Shown here: positions 31,175 through 42,102 of the stretch, one piece after another | Numbering within the stretch: the stretch's first letter is position 1 | Layout of the letters: the number at the start of each line of letters is the position of its first letter | NCBI RefSeq assembly: GCF_900603025.1 | Contig: NZ_LR026975.1 | Span: forward strand, 4,030,001 to 4,094,000 | Length of the DNA stretch: 64,000 nt | Direction of reading: 5' to 3' | DNA from: Mycolicibacterium hassiacum DSM 44199 | GTDB taxonomy: Bacteria > Actinomycetota > Actinomycetes > Mycobacteriales > Mycobacteriaceae | The notes under the pieces: model-generated | Told to the model about the DNA's origin: nothing | Database searches by the model: none | Seen by the model: only the letters and a program-made list of their open reading frames with translations | Position numbers and translations under genes: made by a program

Positions 31175-32158
31175 TCAGGCGCTGGCCGCGTCACCGCTGC
31201 GGCGGTGGCCGCCGGCGAACCGGCGCCGGTAGTCCGACGGCGTCACCCCGATGATGCGGCGGAAGTGGTGGCGCAGCAGCGTGGCTGTCCCGAACCCGCA
31301 CCGCTCGGCGATCCGGTCGATGTCCAGGTCGGTCTCCTCGAGCAGGGTGCGCGCGTAGAGCACCCGCTGGTCGGTGACCCACTGCATCGGGGTGCGGCCG
31401 GTCTCCTCGACGAACCGCCGGGCAAACGTGCGGGCCGACATGTGGGCCCGCGCCGCCAGCGACGCCACGGTGTGCGGCTTGTCCAGATTCGCCAGGATCC
31501 AGTCCAGGTGCGGCGCGAAGCGGTCCGAACAGCGGACCGGGACCGGCTGGTCGATGTACTGGCGTTGGCCGCCGTCGCGGTGCGGCGGCACCACCATGCG
31601 CCGGGCGATCCGGTTGGCGATCTCGCTGCCGAGCTCGCGACGGACCAGATGCAGACAGGCGTCGATACCGGCCGCCGTGCCCGCGCTGGTGATGAGGTTG
31701 CCGTCGTCGACGTAGAGCACGTTGCGGTCCACCCGCGCGGTCGGGAAGCGGCGGGCCAACTCGTCGGCGTGCACCCAGTGGGTGGTGCACGGCCGGCCGT
31801 CCAGCAGTCCCGCCGCGCCGGCCAGAAACGCCCCCGAGCAGACGGTGAGGATGATCGAGCCGTTGTCGGCGGCCCGGCGCACCGCCCGCAGCGCGTCCTG
31901 CGGGAAGTCCGGCCCGTTGCCGAGCGCCGGGATCGCCACCAGGTCCGCGCCGACCAGGTCGTCGAGGCTGTGGTGCGGGGTCAACAATGCCCCGACCGAG
32001 GTGCGCAGCGGGCGGCCGGGCTCCGGCGCGCACACCTTGAAGTCGAATTTCGGCACCCCGTCGGCGCTGCGGTCGATACCGAACACCTCGCAGAGCACAC
32101 CGAACTCGAACATCGACAGCCCGTCGAGCACGAGCGCCGAAACGGTCCGGATCGTCAT
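31175..32158 (-). CDS. GlxA-type AraC-family regulator with amidotransferase-like domain
   Basis: The 327-residue protein has an N-terminal DJ-1/PfpI-like domain (SALVLDGLSMFEFGVLCEVFG, LTVCSGAFLAGAAGLLDGRPCTTHW) containing a cysteine at the usual nucleophile elbow. A C-terminal AraC double helix-turn-helix follows (VASLAARAHMSARTFARRF, IAERCGFGTATLLRHHFRR). It probably senses a small metabolite. A perfect 22-bp palindrome lies just upstream, between it and the small membrane-protein gene, and is its likely operator. This gene stands where M. tuberculosis has PE_PGRS58. Confidence 0.88.
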   Translation of the reverse strand: MTIRTVSALVLDGLSMFEFGVLCEVFGIDRSADGVPKFDFKVCAPEPGRPLRTSVGALLTPHHSLDDLVGADLVAIPALGNGPDFPQDALRAVRRAADNGSIILTVCSGAFLAGAAGLLDGRPCTTHWVHADELARRFPTARVDRNVLYVDDGNLITSAGTAAGIDACLHLVRRELGSEIANRIARRMVVPPHRDGGQRQYIDQPVPVRCSDRFAPHLDWILANLDKPHTVASLAARAHMSARTFARRFVEETGRTPMQWVTDQRVLYARTLLEETDLDIDRIAERCGFGTATLLRHHFRRIIGVTPSDYRRRFAGGHRRSGDAASA

Positions 32159-32183
32159 GGCAGCATCTTATCGAATGATGTCT

Positions 32184-32205
32184 TTCCTGCCACTGGTGGC
32201 AGGAA
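32184..32205. promoter_or_regulatory. Perfect 22-bp palindrome, probable operator
   Basis: TTCCTGCCAC-TG-GTGGCAGGAA is perfectly symmetric (10-bp arms, 2-bp centre). It sits between the divergent AraC-type regulator and the small gene at 32230. It is too near both starts to be a terminator and has no T run, so an operator is more likely. Confidence 0.65.
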
Positions 32206-32229
32206 TTTTCTAACCGCAGCATTACTGCC

Positions 32230-32472
32230 ATGACGACCGCGCTGACCTTCCTCCTGCTCGGCTCCCCGCTGCTGATCGCCGGTCTGTTCGCCTGGCTGTC
32301 GGGCCGGCGCCGCACCGCCGCCTGGACCCTGCTGCCCCCGAACCGCTACGGCTCCGCCTGCGGCGAGGACCGCGACACCCCGCGGGTGACACACGACCTC
32401 GACGCCGTCCGCACCCGGTTCGAGCGCCAGCCCGCCTGGCCCTGCTCAGGGGCGGTCGGCGAGCGTCGATAG
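32230..32472 (+). CDS. Small predicted membrane protein, unknown
   Basis: The 80-residue protein has one N-terminal hydrophobic helix (ALTFLLLGSPLLIAGLFAWL) followed by a basic, arginine-rich tail with two cysteines. It starts at an ATG just after the palindrome at 32184-32205, divergent from the AraC-type regulator, so it could be its target. The last 27 nt overlap the 3' end of the hydrolase gene on the other strand. It could be spurious; no family is recognised. Confidence 0.5.
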   Translation: MTTALTFLLLGSPLLIAGLFAWLSGRRRTAAWTLLPPNRYGSACGEDRDTPRVTHDLDAVRTRFERQPAWPCSGAVGERR

Positions 32473-33210
32473 AAACGACTCGACCGCCTCCCGGTAGCGC
32501 TGCGGCGCGTCGTCGTGAATCAGATGCCCCGCCTCCGGGACACGCAGATACGTTGTGCGATAACCGATCTCGGCCATACGGCGCATCTGGCCGGGCGGCG
32601 TGACGCTGTTGCCGGCCTCCAGCAGCAGCGCCGGGACGCGCACCTTCGACCACTCGGCCCAGTAATCGCGCCTGCCCCACTCGGCGGCGATCTCGATCCA
32701 GGTCTGCGGATAGCCGTGCAACCGCCAACCGGTCGGGGTGCGATCGAACGCCTCCAGGAAGTACTGCCCGGCGACCGGACCGAACTCGTCGAAAACCTGC
32801 TGCGCCGTCGAGAATTCGACGGGCAGCGCGTGCACCCACGGCTCCCACGGGCCGGTGGTGCGGCCGCGGAAGTCCGGCGCCATGTCCTCGACCACCAGGG
32901 CGCTGACCAGCTCCGGCCGCTCGGCGGCCAGACACCACGAGTGCAACGCACCCATCGAATGCCCGATCAGCACCGCGGGCTGCCCCAACCCGGCCACCGC
33001 CGCCTCGAGTTCGGCGACGAAACGCCCGGTTCCGATCGGTCCCGGCTCGTCCACGTCGCGACCGCGATGCCACGGCGCGTCGTAGGTGTACACCGCCCCG
33101 AACCGGGTCAGCCACGGCACCTGACGCGACCAGGTGCTGCCCCGCCCCATCAGCCCGTGTACCAACACCAGCGGGCGGCCGGTCCCGCCGCGCGCGGTCA
33201 GCGATCGCAT
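32446..33210 (-). CDS. Alpha/beta hydrolase (Rv3591c-like)
   Basis: The 254-residue protein has the oxyanion region VHGLMGRGS, the nucleophile elbow GHSMGA (Ser), and a late histidine in EAGHLIHDD, a full hydrolase triad layout. The substrate is unknown. I use ATG 33210. An ATG at 33250-33252 is also in frame and would overlap the mhuD start codon on the other strand (CATG). Its position beside mhuD matches Rv3591c. Confidence 0.85.
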   Translation of the reverse strand: MRSLTARGGTGRPLVLVHGLMGRGSTWSRQVPWLTRFGAVYTYDAPWHRGRDVDEPGPIGTGRFVAELEAAVAGLGQPAVLIGHSMGALHSWCLAAERPELVSALVVEDMAPDFRGRTTGPWEPWVHALPVEFSTAQQVFDEFGPVAGQYFLEAFDRTPTGWRLHGYPQTWIEIAAEWGRRDYWAEWSKVRVPALLLEAGNSVTPPGQMRRMAEIGYRTTYLRVPEAGHLIHDDAPQRYREAVESFLSTLADRP

Positions 33211-33250
33211 GCCGTAATCATGCCGACCGGCGTTCGGTAGCCTGAACCGC

Positions 33251-33562
33251 ATGGCAGTGGTGAAGATCAACGCGATCGAGGTTCCCGAGGGCGCCGGGCC
33301 GGAACTGGAGAAGCGGTTCCAGCACCGGGCGCACGCAGTCGACAACCAGCCGGGATTCCTCGGTTTCCAGCTGCTGCGTCCCGTCAAGGGCGAGAACCGC
33401 TACTTCGTCGTGACCAAGTGGGAGTCCGAGGAGGCGTTCCAGGCTTGGGCGAACGGACCGGCGATCGAGGCGCACAAGGGCGAACACCGCAACCCGGTGG
33501 CCACCGGCGCCTCGCTGCTGGAGTTCGAGGTAGTCCTCGACGTTGCCAGCCCCAAGGCCTGA
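33251..33562 (+). CDS. mhuD: Haem-degrading monooxygenase MhuD
   Basis: MhuD opens haem to mycobilin and iron without releasing CO. The 103-residue ABM-fold protein is nearly identical to the M. tuberculosis enzyme as I recall it. The active-site residues Asn7, Trp66 and the haem-ligand His75 are all present at the same numbers. It forms dimers with two active sites. lpqF overlaps its 3' end by 20 nt. Confidence 0.96.
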   Translation: MAVVKINAIEVPEGAGPELEKRFQHRAHAVDNQPGFLGFQLLRPVKGENRYFVVTKWESEEAFQAWANGPAIEAHKGEHRNPVATGASLLEFEVVLDVASPKA

Positions 33563-34928
33563 CCGGCCGGCGGTATCCCGGTTCCGTGGTCGCCGCGCGA
33601 GCCGGATCGGGCTGACCCTCGCGGCCACGGTCCTGCTGCTCGGGGGCTGCGCCACCCCTGCCGAACCGTCGGCGGTGGACGCGCCGTACGGCGCTCCGAT
33701 CCCGATCAACACCCCCCAGGGGCTGCGCGCGCGGCAGACCATGGACATGCTCAACTCGGACTGGCCGATCGGCCATGTCGGAGTCGCCACGCTCGCCGCG
33801 CCCGACAAGGTCGAGGAGATCACCGGCGAACTCGAACGGATCTGGTGGGACCGGCCGTTCACGGTGCAGTCCATCGAGATCGGGGCCGGGCGGGCCACGC
33901 TGGACGTCGAGACGTCCTACGGCGTCGAGCAGCGGATCACGCTGGCCACCGACGACGAGGGCCGGGTCGACGATCTCGAGGTGGAGTTGCGGCCGCCGGC
34001 CATCCGGCAGTGGTCCGACATCGACGCCGAACTGAGCGCCTCGGGTGCGCGGTACTCGTACCAGTTCGCCAGGATCCGCGACACCGGGCAGTGCGAGAGG
34101 GTGGCCGGCACCAACACCGACCTGTCGCTGCCGCTGGCGTCGATCTTCAAACTCTATGTGCTGCTCGCGGTTGCCGACGCGGTCAAGGCCGGCACCATGA
34201 GCTGGGACGACTCGCTGACCATCACCGAAGAGGGCCGCAAGCTGGGGTCGCCGAACCTCGACCGGCTGCCCGCCGGTGCTCAGATCTCGGTACGCACCGC
34301 CGCCCAGCAGATGATCTCGGCGAGCGACAACATGACCACCGACCTGCTGATGACGCGGCTGGGCCCGGGCGCGATGGAGCGGGCGCTGAGGCTGGCGGGC
34401 CATCACGACCCGGCCAGCATGACCCCGTTTCCGACGATCCGGCAGCTGTTCTCGGTCGGCTGGGGTCAGCCCGACGTGCGCGCACAGTGGAAAAAGGCCT
34501 CGCACGCGGAGCGGGTGCGGATGCTCGAGGACGCCGATTCGCGCCCGTTCGAACCGGACCCGTTGCGGCACCGCACGCCGGCGTCGGACTACGGCGTCGA
34601 GTGGTACGGCAACGCCGAGGACATCTGCCGGCTGCACGTCGCGCTGCAGAACTCCGCGGTCGGCGCGGCCGCGCCGGTGAAGGAGATCCTGTCGGTGGTC
34701 CCCGGCATCACGCTGGACCGCACGAAGTTCCCCTACATCGGCGCCAAGGGCGGCAACCTGCCCGGCGACCTGACCTTCAGCTGGTATGTCATCGACCGCA
34801 CCGGCCAGCCCTGGGTGGTGAGTTTCCAGCTGAACTGGCCGAAGTACCGCAGCCTGACCGCGGCCGGCTGGCTGCTGTCGATCGCCGGCCAGGGATTCGA
34901 GCTGCTACCGGTCGGGCAGGGCCGTTAA
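33543..34928 (+). CDS. lpqF: Lipoprotein LpqF, beta-lactamase-like
   Basis: The 461-residue protein has a lipoprotein signal (LTLAATVLLLGGC) and a class A beta-lactamase/PBP-like fold. The catalytic motifs are SxxK as SIFK (LASIFKLYVLL), SDN in SASDNMTT, and KGG in GAKGGNLPG. It may therefore be a serine hydrolase, though lactamase activity is not implied. The start is TTG 33543 inside mhuD, as no in-frame ATG or GTG precedes the signal peptide. An N-terminal domain before SIFK is extra to simple lactamases. It is probably co-transcribed with mhuD and converges on the phosphatase-like gene. Confidence 0.88.
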   Translation: MPAPRPDRPAVSRFRGRRASRIGLTLAATVLLLGGCATPAEPSAVDAPYGAPIPINTPQGLRARQTMDMLNSDWPIGHVGVATLAAPDKVEEITGELERIWWDRPFTVQSIEIGAGRATLDVETSYGVEQRITLATDDEGRVDDLEVELRPPAIRQWSDIDAELSASGARYSYQFARIRDTGQCERVAGTNTDLSLPLASIFKLYVLLAVADAVKAGTMSWDDSLTITEEGRKLGSPNLDRLPAGAQISVRTAAQQMISASDNMTTDLLMTRLGPGAMERALRLAGHHDPASMTPFPTIRQLFSVGWGQPDVRAQWKKASHAERVRMLEDADSRPFEPDPLRHRTPASDYGVEWYGNAEDICRLHVALQNSAVGAAAPVKEILSVVPGITLDRTKFPYIGAKGGNLPGDLTFSWYVIDRTGQPWVVSFQLNWPKYRSLTAAGWLLSIAGQGFELLPVGQGR

Positions 34929-35476
34929 CGCATCAGCCGTAACGTCCAGGCGCCGCCGCGGAAGTGCAGTTCGGTGCGGCTGGCCGGGGCGACATCGACC
35001 CGCCAGAACGAACGGGCCGGGGCGTCCAGGGCGATCAGCACCGCCGCCCGGACCACCGCCGGGTGGGTCACCGCGACCACCCGGGTCCGCCCGGTGCTGA
35101 TCGCCGTCATCCAGCCGCGCACCCGGTCGATCAGGTCGGTGATCGCCTCGCCGCCGTGCGGCGCCCGGCTGGGGTCGGTGAGCCAGACCGTCAGATCGGT
35201 GGGCGGGACCGAACCCGGGTCCAGACCGCGCCACCGGCCGTGGTCCAGATCGGCCAGGCGCTGGTCCACCTCGGCTCGCAGGCCGAGCAGCTCGGCCGTC
35301 TGGCGGGTGCGCCGCTCCGGGCCGCAGAAGACCACCGCGGTGTCGGGCGCCGGATCGGCTCCGGCCAGTTGCCGACGCCCGACAACGTTGAGTGCCTCGT
35401 CGGTGGGGAACCGGCCGGCCGACATCGCATCGGTCATCGCATGCGACACCAGCGCCAGCCGGAGCACCTCGGTCAC
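34925..35476 (-). CDS. Histidine-phosphatase-like protein, atypical SHA motif
   Basis: The 183-residue protein has the phosphoglycerate-mutase-like fold: LALVSHAMTDAMSAGRFPTD at the N-terminus, CGPERRTRQTAELLG, LADLDHGRWRGL and VVAVTHPAVVRAAV. The usual catalytic RHG is SHA here, so the arginine is missing while the histidine stays. The GTG overlaps the cbtA stop (GTGA), so it belongs to the cobalamin-riboswitch operon. It may act in B12 metabolism as an alpha-ribazole-phosphatase relative; this is inference. Confidence 0.8.
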   Translation of the reverse strand: MTEVLRLALVSHAMTDAMSAGRFPTDEALNVVGRRQLAGADPAPDTAVVFCGPERRTRQTAELLGLRAEVDQRLADLDHGRWRGLDPGSVPPTDLTVWLTDPSRAPHGGEAITDLIDRVRGWMTAISTGRTRVVAVTHPAVVRAAVLIALDAPARSFWRVDVAPASRTELHFRGGAWTLRLMR

Positions 35477-36333
35477 GTCGTGACGGCGCTGCGGTTTCTC
35501 GGGCCGTCGGTCAGCCGCGCGATCGACGCGGCGAACACCAGCGCGATCGTGGTGTACATGACCACCTGGGTGCCCAGCGAGTAGAGCCGGAACTCGTACA
35601 GCACATCGGCGGGGAAACCCTCGTAGACGATGGTGCCGGCGGCGTCGACCACCGGGCCCGGCGTCTCGTTGATCGAGGGCAGCACCCAGAACAGAACCGC
35701 CACCGCGGCCAGGTACGCACCCGCGGCCGCCAGCGTGGCGTTCCACGCTCCCAGCCGGGGCACCAGTCGGCGGCCCAGGTACACCGCGCCGGCCAGCAGC
35801 GCCGCCGAGACCACGACGGTCAGCAGGTACAGCAGGGTGCGCTGGCGGATCGTCTCGTCCAGGCTCAGTGCCGGCGGGCTGGGCGGATACTTCAGCGCCG
35901 GCACGATGTAGAGGCTCAACAGCATTCCGGCGGCGAGGTAGACCGACAGCAGCCGCGCCGAGATGTTGCCGACGCGGCCGTAGAGCACCGCGAACGCCAC
36001 CGAGAACAGGGCGCCGATGGCCACGCTGAAGCCCAGCAGGCCCATGCCCAGCCCGATGGTGGACTGCACGGTGCGGGTGATGCCGCCACCGTCGCCGTGA
36101 CTGTGGGCATGCCCGTGGGAATCGCCGTGCCCGGCGCCGGCGTGATCGTGCGCGTGCCCCGCCGCCCCGTGGTCGTGGCTGTCCTGCAGGGCCTCGTAGG
36201 CGGCGCTGACGCCCTCTTCATAGCCGATCGCCAACTCGATCTGCGGTTCGACGAAGATGCGCGCGAACAGAAACGCCAGCACGCCGGCGGCGGCGCCGGC
36301 CAGCAGCCCGCGCCAGATGATCTGTCTCTCCAT
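35473..36333 (-). CDS. cbtA: Cobalt transporter subunit CbtA
   Basis: The 286-residue membrane protein has about six hydrophobic segments and an exposed histidine-rich loop after the first helix (residues about 52-82, with many H-D/H-G pairs), a typical metal-gathering site. The start MERQIIWRGLLAGAAAGVLAFLF fits CbtA. With CbtB it is predicted to import cobalt for B12. It lies 26 bp after cbtB and is coupled to the next gene by GTGA overlap, all under the upstream cobalamin riboswitch. Confidence 0.9.
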   Translation of the reverse strand: MERQIIWRGLLAGAAAGVLAFLFARIFVEPQIELAIGYEEGVSAAYEALQDSHDHGAAGHAHDHAGAGHGDSHGHAHSHGDGGGITRTVQSTIGLGMGLLGFSVAIGALFSVAFAVLYGRVGNISARLLSVYLAAGMLLSLYIVPALKYPPSPPALSLDETIRQRTLLYLLTVVVSAALLAGAVYLGRRLVPRLGAWNATLAAAGAYLAAVAVLFWVLPSINETPGPVVDAAGTIVYEGFPADVLYEFRLYSLGTQVVMYTTIALVFAASIARLTDGPRNRSAVTT

Positions 36334-36359
36334 GTTCGGTTGTTCTCCTGCCGATTCGG

Positions 36360-36584
36360 TCAGTGGCAGGGGAAACCGAGCAGATGACGAGCGTCGTGCA
36401 CGAACTCGTGAACGACGGTGTTGTTGCCGAACACCGAGGTCGCACCCTGGTCGAACCCGACGAAGTACAGCGCCAGCAGCGCGAAGAACGCGGTCAGCGC
36501 CAGCCAGGCGGCCGCCTTGGTGGCCGAGAAGTCGATCGCCGGGGCCCTGAACGCGGAGGTTCTGTGGGTGTCGGGTGTGGTCAT
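36360..36584 (-). CDS. cbtB: Cobalt transporter subunit CbtB
   Basis: The 74-residue protein has one transmembrane helix (AAWLALTAFFALLALYFVGFDQGA) and the C-terminal metal motif HEFVHDARHLLGFPCH typical of CbtB. It is the first gene after the cobalamin riboswitch, with a ribosome site (aaaggaac) before the ATG. It forms an operon with cbtA and the phosphatase-like gene. Confidence 0.92.
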   Translation of the reverse strand: MTTPDTHRTSAFRAPAIDFSATKAAAWLALTAFFALLALYFVGFDQGATSVFGNNTVVHEFVHDARHLLGFPCH

Positions 36585-36624
36585 AACCAGTTCCTTTCCG
36601 GGATTACGCGTCCCAGTTCCAGGG

Positions 36625-36722
36625 TGGACGGCAGACGTCGGGTCTGACTGACTACACAGTGGCGCGACCGTTCTGGATTCTCACCAGATTCCTCCGCCCG
36701 CCGTGATTACACCAGCATCCTA
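36625..36722 (-). ncRNA. Cobalamin (B12) riboswitch upstream of cbtB
   Basis: Read on the minus strand, the segment contains GGAATCTGGTGAGAATCC, CGGTCGCGCCACTGTG with the B12 box GCCACTG (36657-36663), and AGTCAGACCCGACGTCTGCC. These appear in the order of the cobalamin riboswitch core. It ends about 40 nt before the cbtB ATG, so adenosylcobalamin should shut off cobalt uptake. The 5' arms are short; exact ends are approximate. Confidence 0.88.
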
Positions 36723-36844
36723 GGCACACCGGGTGAGAACTGCTGCAGGCCCGTACTATCTGCGGGACGGCTCCGCACCGTGCCGGCGTGGTTCGGTGTC
36801 GGCTGCCGGCGAAGCGACAAACGAACGCGAATGGACAGCAGCGC

Positions 36845-37174
36845 ATGGCCGTACCCCCGCCTCCCGGAATCCCGCCTTTTCAGCCCCCGTCGTACCCCTA
36901 CCCGCCACCGTCCTATCCGGCTCGACCGCCCACCAACGGCATGGCCATCGCGTCGATGGTGTTCTCACTGGTCGGCATCGTGATCTGCGGCACCTCGATC
37001 ATCGGCATCATCCTGGGCCACGTGGCGCTCAAACAGATCGAGCGCACCGGCGAGGAGGGCCGCGCGTTCGCGATCGTCGGGCTGGTCGTCGGCTACGTGA
37101 CGCTGGCTCTGACGATCATCTTCGTGGCGTTCTACGTGATCTTCATCCTGATCGCCGCCAGCGGCGGCTACTGA
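36845..37174 (+). CDS. DUF4190 membrane protein
   Basis: The 109-residue protein has a proline/tyrosine-rich N-terminal tail (PPPPGIPPFQPPSYPYPPPSYP) and two transmembrane helices typical of DUF4190 (MAIASMVFSLVGIVICG and FAIVGLVVGYVTLALTIIFV), joined by LGHVALKQIERTGEEG. The function is unknown. The ATG at 36845 is chosen; an upstream frame to 36788 lacks support. It converges on clpC1 across a strong shared terminator. Confidence 0.82.
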   Translation: MAVPPPPGIPPFQPPSYPYPPPSYPARPPTNGMAIASMVFSLVGIVICGTSIIGIILGHVALKQIERTGEEGRAFAIVGLVVGYVTLALTIIFVAFYVIFILIAASGGY

Positions 37175-37180
37175 GCCCAA

Positions 37181-37222
37181 CAAGAACACCCGGGCCGGTT
37201 GAACCGGACCCGGGTGTTCTTG
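37181..37222. terminator. Bidirectional terminator between DUF4190 gene and clpC1
   Basis: CAAGAACACCCGGG (37181-37194) pairs with CCCGGGTGTTCTTG (37209-37222), and an inner CCGG pairs with CCGG around a TTGAA loop with one bulged base. The 18-bp stem lies between two convergent genes and should end both transcripts. Confidence 0.88.
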
Positions 37223-37239
37223 TGTCTGCCTGTCGGCGC

Positions 37240-39771
<2,532 letters not shown>

Positions 39772-39857
39772 CGGTGGTTACCTGCTCTCCATCACATAGG
39801 TCGGTGCCGCACACCCGCAAGTGCACTGCACCTGCCGTCCACTCTAATGGGCGGCAG

Positions 39858-39903
39858 TCCCGGTTGCCCCGCCTGGCGGTCTGCTGTGAGCGGACAACCG
39901 GGG
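39858..39903. repeat. Inverted repeat in the clpC1 leader region
   Basis: CCCGGTTG (39859-39866) and CAACCGGG (39895-39902) form 8-bp perfect arms with 28 bp between. The repeat is upstream of clpC1 and downstream of lsr2. No clear ClgR-type CGCn5GCG site was found with it. Confidence 0.4.
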
Positions 39904-39998
39904 AATCGACCGTGCAAATTCCGTCCAGCGGGTGGTTACCCGCGGCTACCCATAGGCAACGCTCGGGCGAGGAGATTCGTTTCCCACCGGTGAACGTT

Positions 39999-40027
39999 CG
40001 CGGCCGGCGAACGCGTCGCCGGCCGCG
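39999..40027. terminator. Hairpin terminator after lsr2
   Basis: CGCGGCCGGCGA (39999-40010) pairs perfectly with TCGCCGGCCGCG (40016-40027) around a 5-base loop. It starts 23 bp downstream of the lsr2 stop. It has no T run, which is common in mycobacteria. Confidence 0.75.
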
Positions 40028-40050
40028 CCAGCGGTTGCCGTTGCCGCCGG

Positions 40051-40392
40051 TCAGGTCGCTGCGTGGAACGCCTCGATGATGTCGGCCGGGATCCGTCCAC
40101 GGCTGGACACGTTGTGACCGTTGCGCCGGGCCCACTCGCGGATCGCCGCGCTCTGCTCCCGGTCCATCGCCGCCCGACTGCGGGTGGAATTCGCCGAACG
40201 GCCCCGCCGCCGGCCGCCGACCCGCCGCCCGGCCTCGATCCATTGCTTCAAGTCGTTGCGGAGCTTGGCAGCATTCTTGGCAGAAAGGTCAATTTCATAG
40301 GTCACCCCGTCAAGACCGAATTCAACCGTCTCATCGGCGGGACCTTCGCCGTCGAAATCGTCGATCAGGGTAACGGTTACCTTCTTAGCCAT
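40051..40392 (-). CDS. lsr2: Nucleoid-associated silencing protein Lsr2
   Basis: Lsr2 is the mycobacterial H-NS-like protein that coats AT-rich DNA and silences it. The 113-residue protein has the N-terminal oligomerisation domain ([25 protein letters not shown]), a basic linker ([16 protein letters not shown]) and a C-terminal DNA-binding domain with the AT-hook-like RGR ([14 protein letters not shown]). It lies between lysS and clpC1 as in M. tuberculosis. Confidence 0.97.
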   Translation of the reverse strand: MAKKVTVTLIDDFDGEGPADETVEFGLDGVTYEIDLSAKNAAKLRNDLKQWIEAGRRVGGRRRGRSANSTRSRAAMDREQSAAIREWARRNGHNVSSRGRIPADIIEAFHAAT

Positions 40393-40505
40393 TAGTCACA
40401 CTGCCCTTCTGCTGGAGCACTTTGGTTCGAGTCTAGGCCCTAAATCCCACAACCAATGTGCCATATTCACAAAAGGTGATTCAACGAGTCGGGATTGGCG
40501 ACACC

Positions 40506-42029
40506 TCAGTGGGTGTGTGGGCGAACAATCGGGAACAAAACGGTCTCCCGAATCGACAGCCCCGTCAAAGCCATCATCAATCTATCGATCCCCATTCCGG
40601 TGCCGGTCGACGGGGGCATGCCGTACTCCAGCGCGGCCAGGAAATCCTCGTCGAGCTGCATCGCCTCGTCGTCGCCGGCGGCCGCGGCGCGGGCCTGCGC
40701 CTCGAACCGTTGCCGCTGCACGACGGGGTCGCTGAGCTCGGAGTAGCCGGTCGCCAGCTCGAACCCGCGCACGTACAGATCCCACTTCTCGGTCACCCCG
40801 GGGATGCTGCGGTGCGACCGGGTCAGCGGTGTGGTCTCCACCGGGAAATCCCGCACAAATGTCGGCGCCCACAGCTTGTCGCCGACTGTGTGCTCCCACA
40901 ACTCCTCGACGAGTTTTCCGTGTCCGTATCCCCGGTCGCGCGGGATCTCCAACTCGAGCCGATCGGCGATAGCCCATAGATGTTCGGCCGGCGTTTCGGG
41001 AGTGATCTCCTCACCCAGCGCTTCCGACAACGACGGATACATTTGGATGGATTGCCATTCTCCGTCGAGGTCGTAGACGGTGCCATCTGCCAATGGCACC
41101 TGCCGGGTGCCGATGGCCTCGTCTGCCACTTCCTGAATAATCTCGCGCATCATGACCGCGGAATCGTCGTAAGTTCCGTAGGCCTGATAAGTCTCGAGCA
41201 TCGCGAATTCCGGCGAATGCGTGGAATCCGCGCCTTCGTTTCGAAACACCCGATTCAACTCGAAGACCCGCTCGAATCCGCCGACCAGGCAGCGCTTCAG
41301 GAACAACTCCGGCGCGATGCGCAGGTACAGGTCGATGTCCAGCGCGTTGGAGTGGGTGACGAACGGCCGGGCCGCCGCGCCGCCGGCGAGGGTCTGCAAC
41401 ATCGGGGTCTCGACCTCGAGGAAACCGCGGCGCTCCAGCGCCGACCGCAGCGCGCGGACCACCGCGACCCGCCGGCGGGCGATGGACCGCGCCTCCGGCC
41501 GCACGATCAGGTCCACGTACCGCTGCCGGACCCGCAACTCCTCGCTGAGCTCCTTGTAGGTGACCGGCAGCGGGCGCAGCGCCTTGGAGATGATCTGCCA
41601 GTCATCGGCGAGCACCGACAGTTCGCCGCGCTTGGAGCTGATCACCTCGCCGCGGACGAACACGATGTCGCCCAGGTCGACGTCGTGTTTCCAGGCCTTT
41701 AGCGACTCCTCGCCGACACGGTTGAGGCTGAACATCGCCTGCAGCCGGGTGCCGTCGCCCTCCTGCAGCGTGGCGAAACACAGCTTGCCGGTGTTGCGGG
41801 CGAACATCACCCGGCCGGCGATGCCGACGATGTCGCCGGTCTCCTCGCCGGCCTCCAGGTGGGAGTAGACGGCCCGGATCTCGGCCAGGGTGTGGGTGCG
41901 CTTCACCTCGACCGGATACGGATCACGGCCCTCGGCCAGCAGACGCTCCCGCTTGGCCTGGCGGATCCGGTACTGCTCCGGGAGGTCAGGTTCTGCGGCA
42001 GAAGTCCTGCCGTCGTCGGCGGGCGTCAC
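40506..42029 (-). CDS. lysS: Class II lysyl-tRNA synthetase
   Basis: The 507-residue enzyme charges tRNA-Lys. It has an N-terminal OB-fold anticodon domain and class II motifs 2 and 3 ([25 protein letters not shown]; and [13 protein letters not shown]). Length and motifs are normal. It is not the longer membrane-anchored LysX type, since no transmembrane domain precedes it. The protein starts at 42029; lsr2 follows 113 bp downstream. Confidence 0.95.
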   Translation of the reverse strand: MTPADDGRTSAAEPDLPEQYRIRQAKRERLLAEGRDPYPVEVKRTHTLAEIRAVYSHLEAGEETGDIVGIAGRVMFARNTGKLCFATLQEGDGTRLQAMFSLNRVGEESLKAWKHDVDLGDIVFVRGEVISSKRGELSVLADDWQIISKALRPLPVTYKELSEELRVRQRYVDLIVRPEARSIARRRVAVVRALRSALERRGFLEVETPMLQTLAGGAAARPFVTHSNALDIDLYLRIAPELFLKRCLVGGFERVFELNRVFRNEGADSTHSPEFAMLETYQAYGTYDDSAVMMREIIQEVADEAIGTRQVPLADGTVYDLDGEWQSIQMYPSLSEALGEEITPETPAEHLWAIADRLELEIPRDRGYGHGKLVEELWEHTVGDKLWAPTFVRDFPVETTPLTRSHRSIPGVTEKWDLYVRGFELATGYSELSDPVVQRQRFEAQARAAAAGDDEAMQLDEDFLAALEYGMPPSTGTGMGIDRLMMALTGLSIRETVLFPIVRPHTH

Positions 42030-42102
42030 GGGGTGCCAGCTTAGAGGAGAACCGAATCCGAACCGAAAACGCGTGAGCGGCGTCGCTTCGTCGGCGGGCC
42101 GG

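Noticed and set aside
39858..39903. ClgR operator for clpC1
   Set aside because: The inverted repeat does not match the CGCn5GCG core; kept only as an unassigned repeat.
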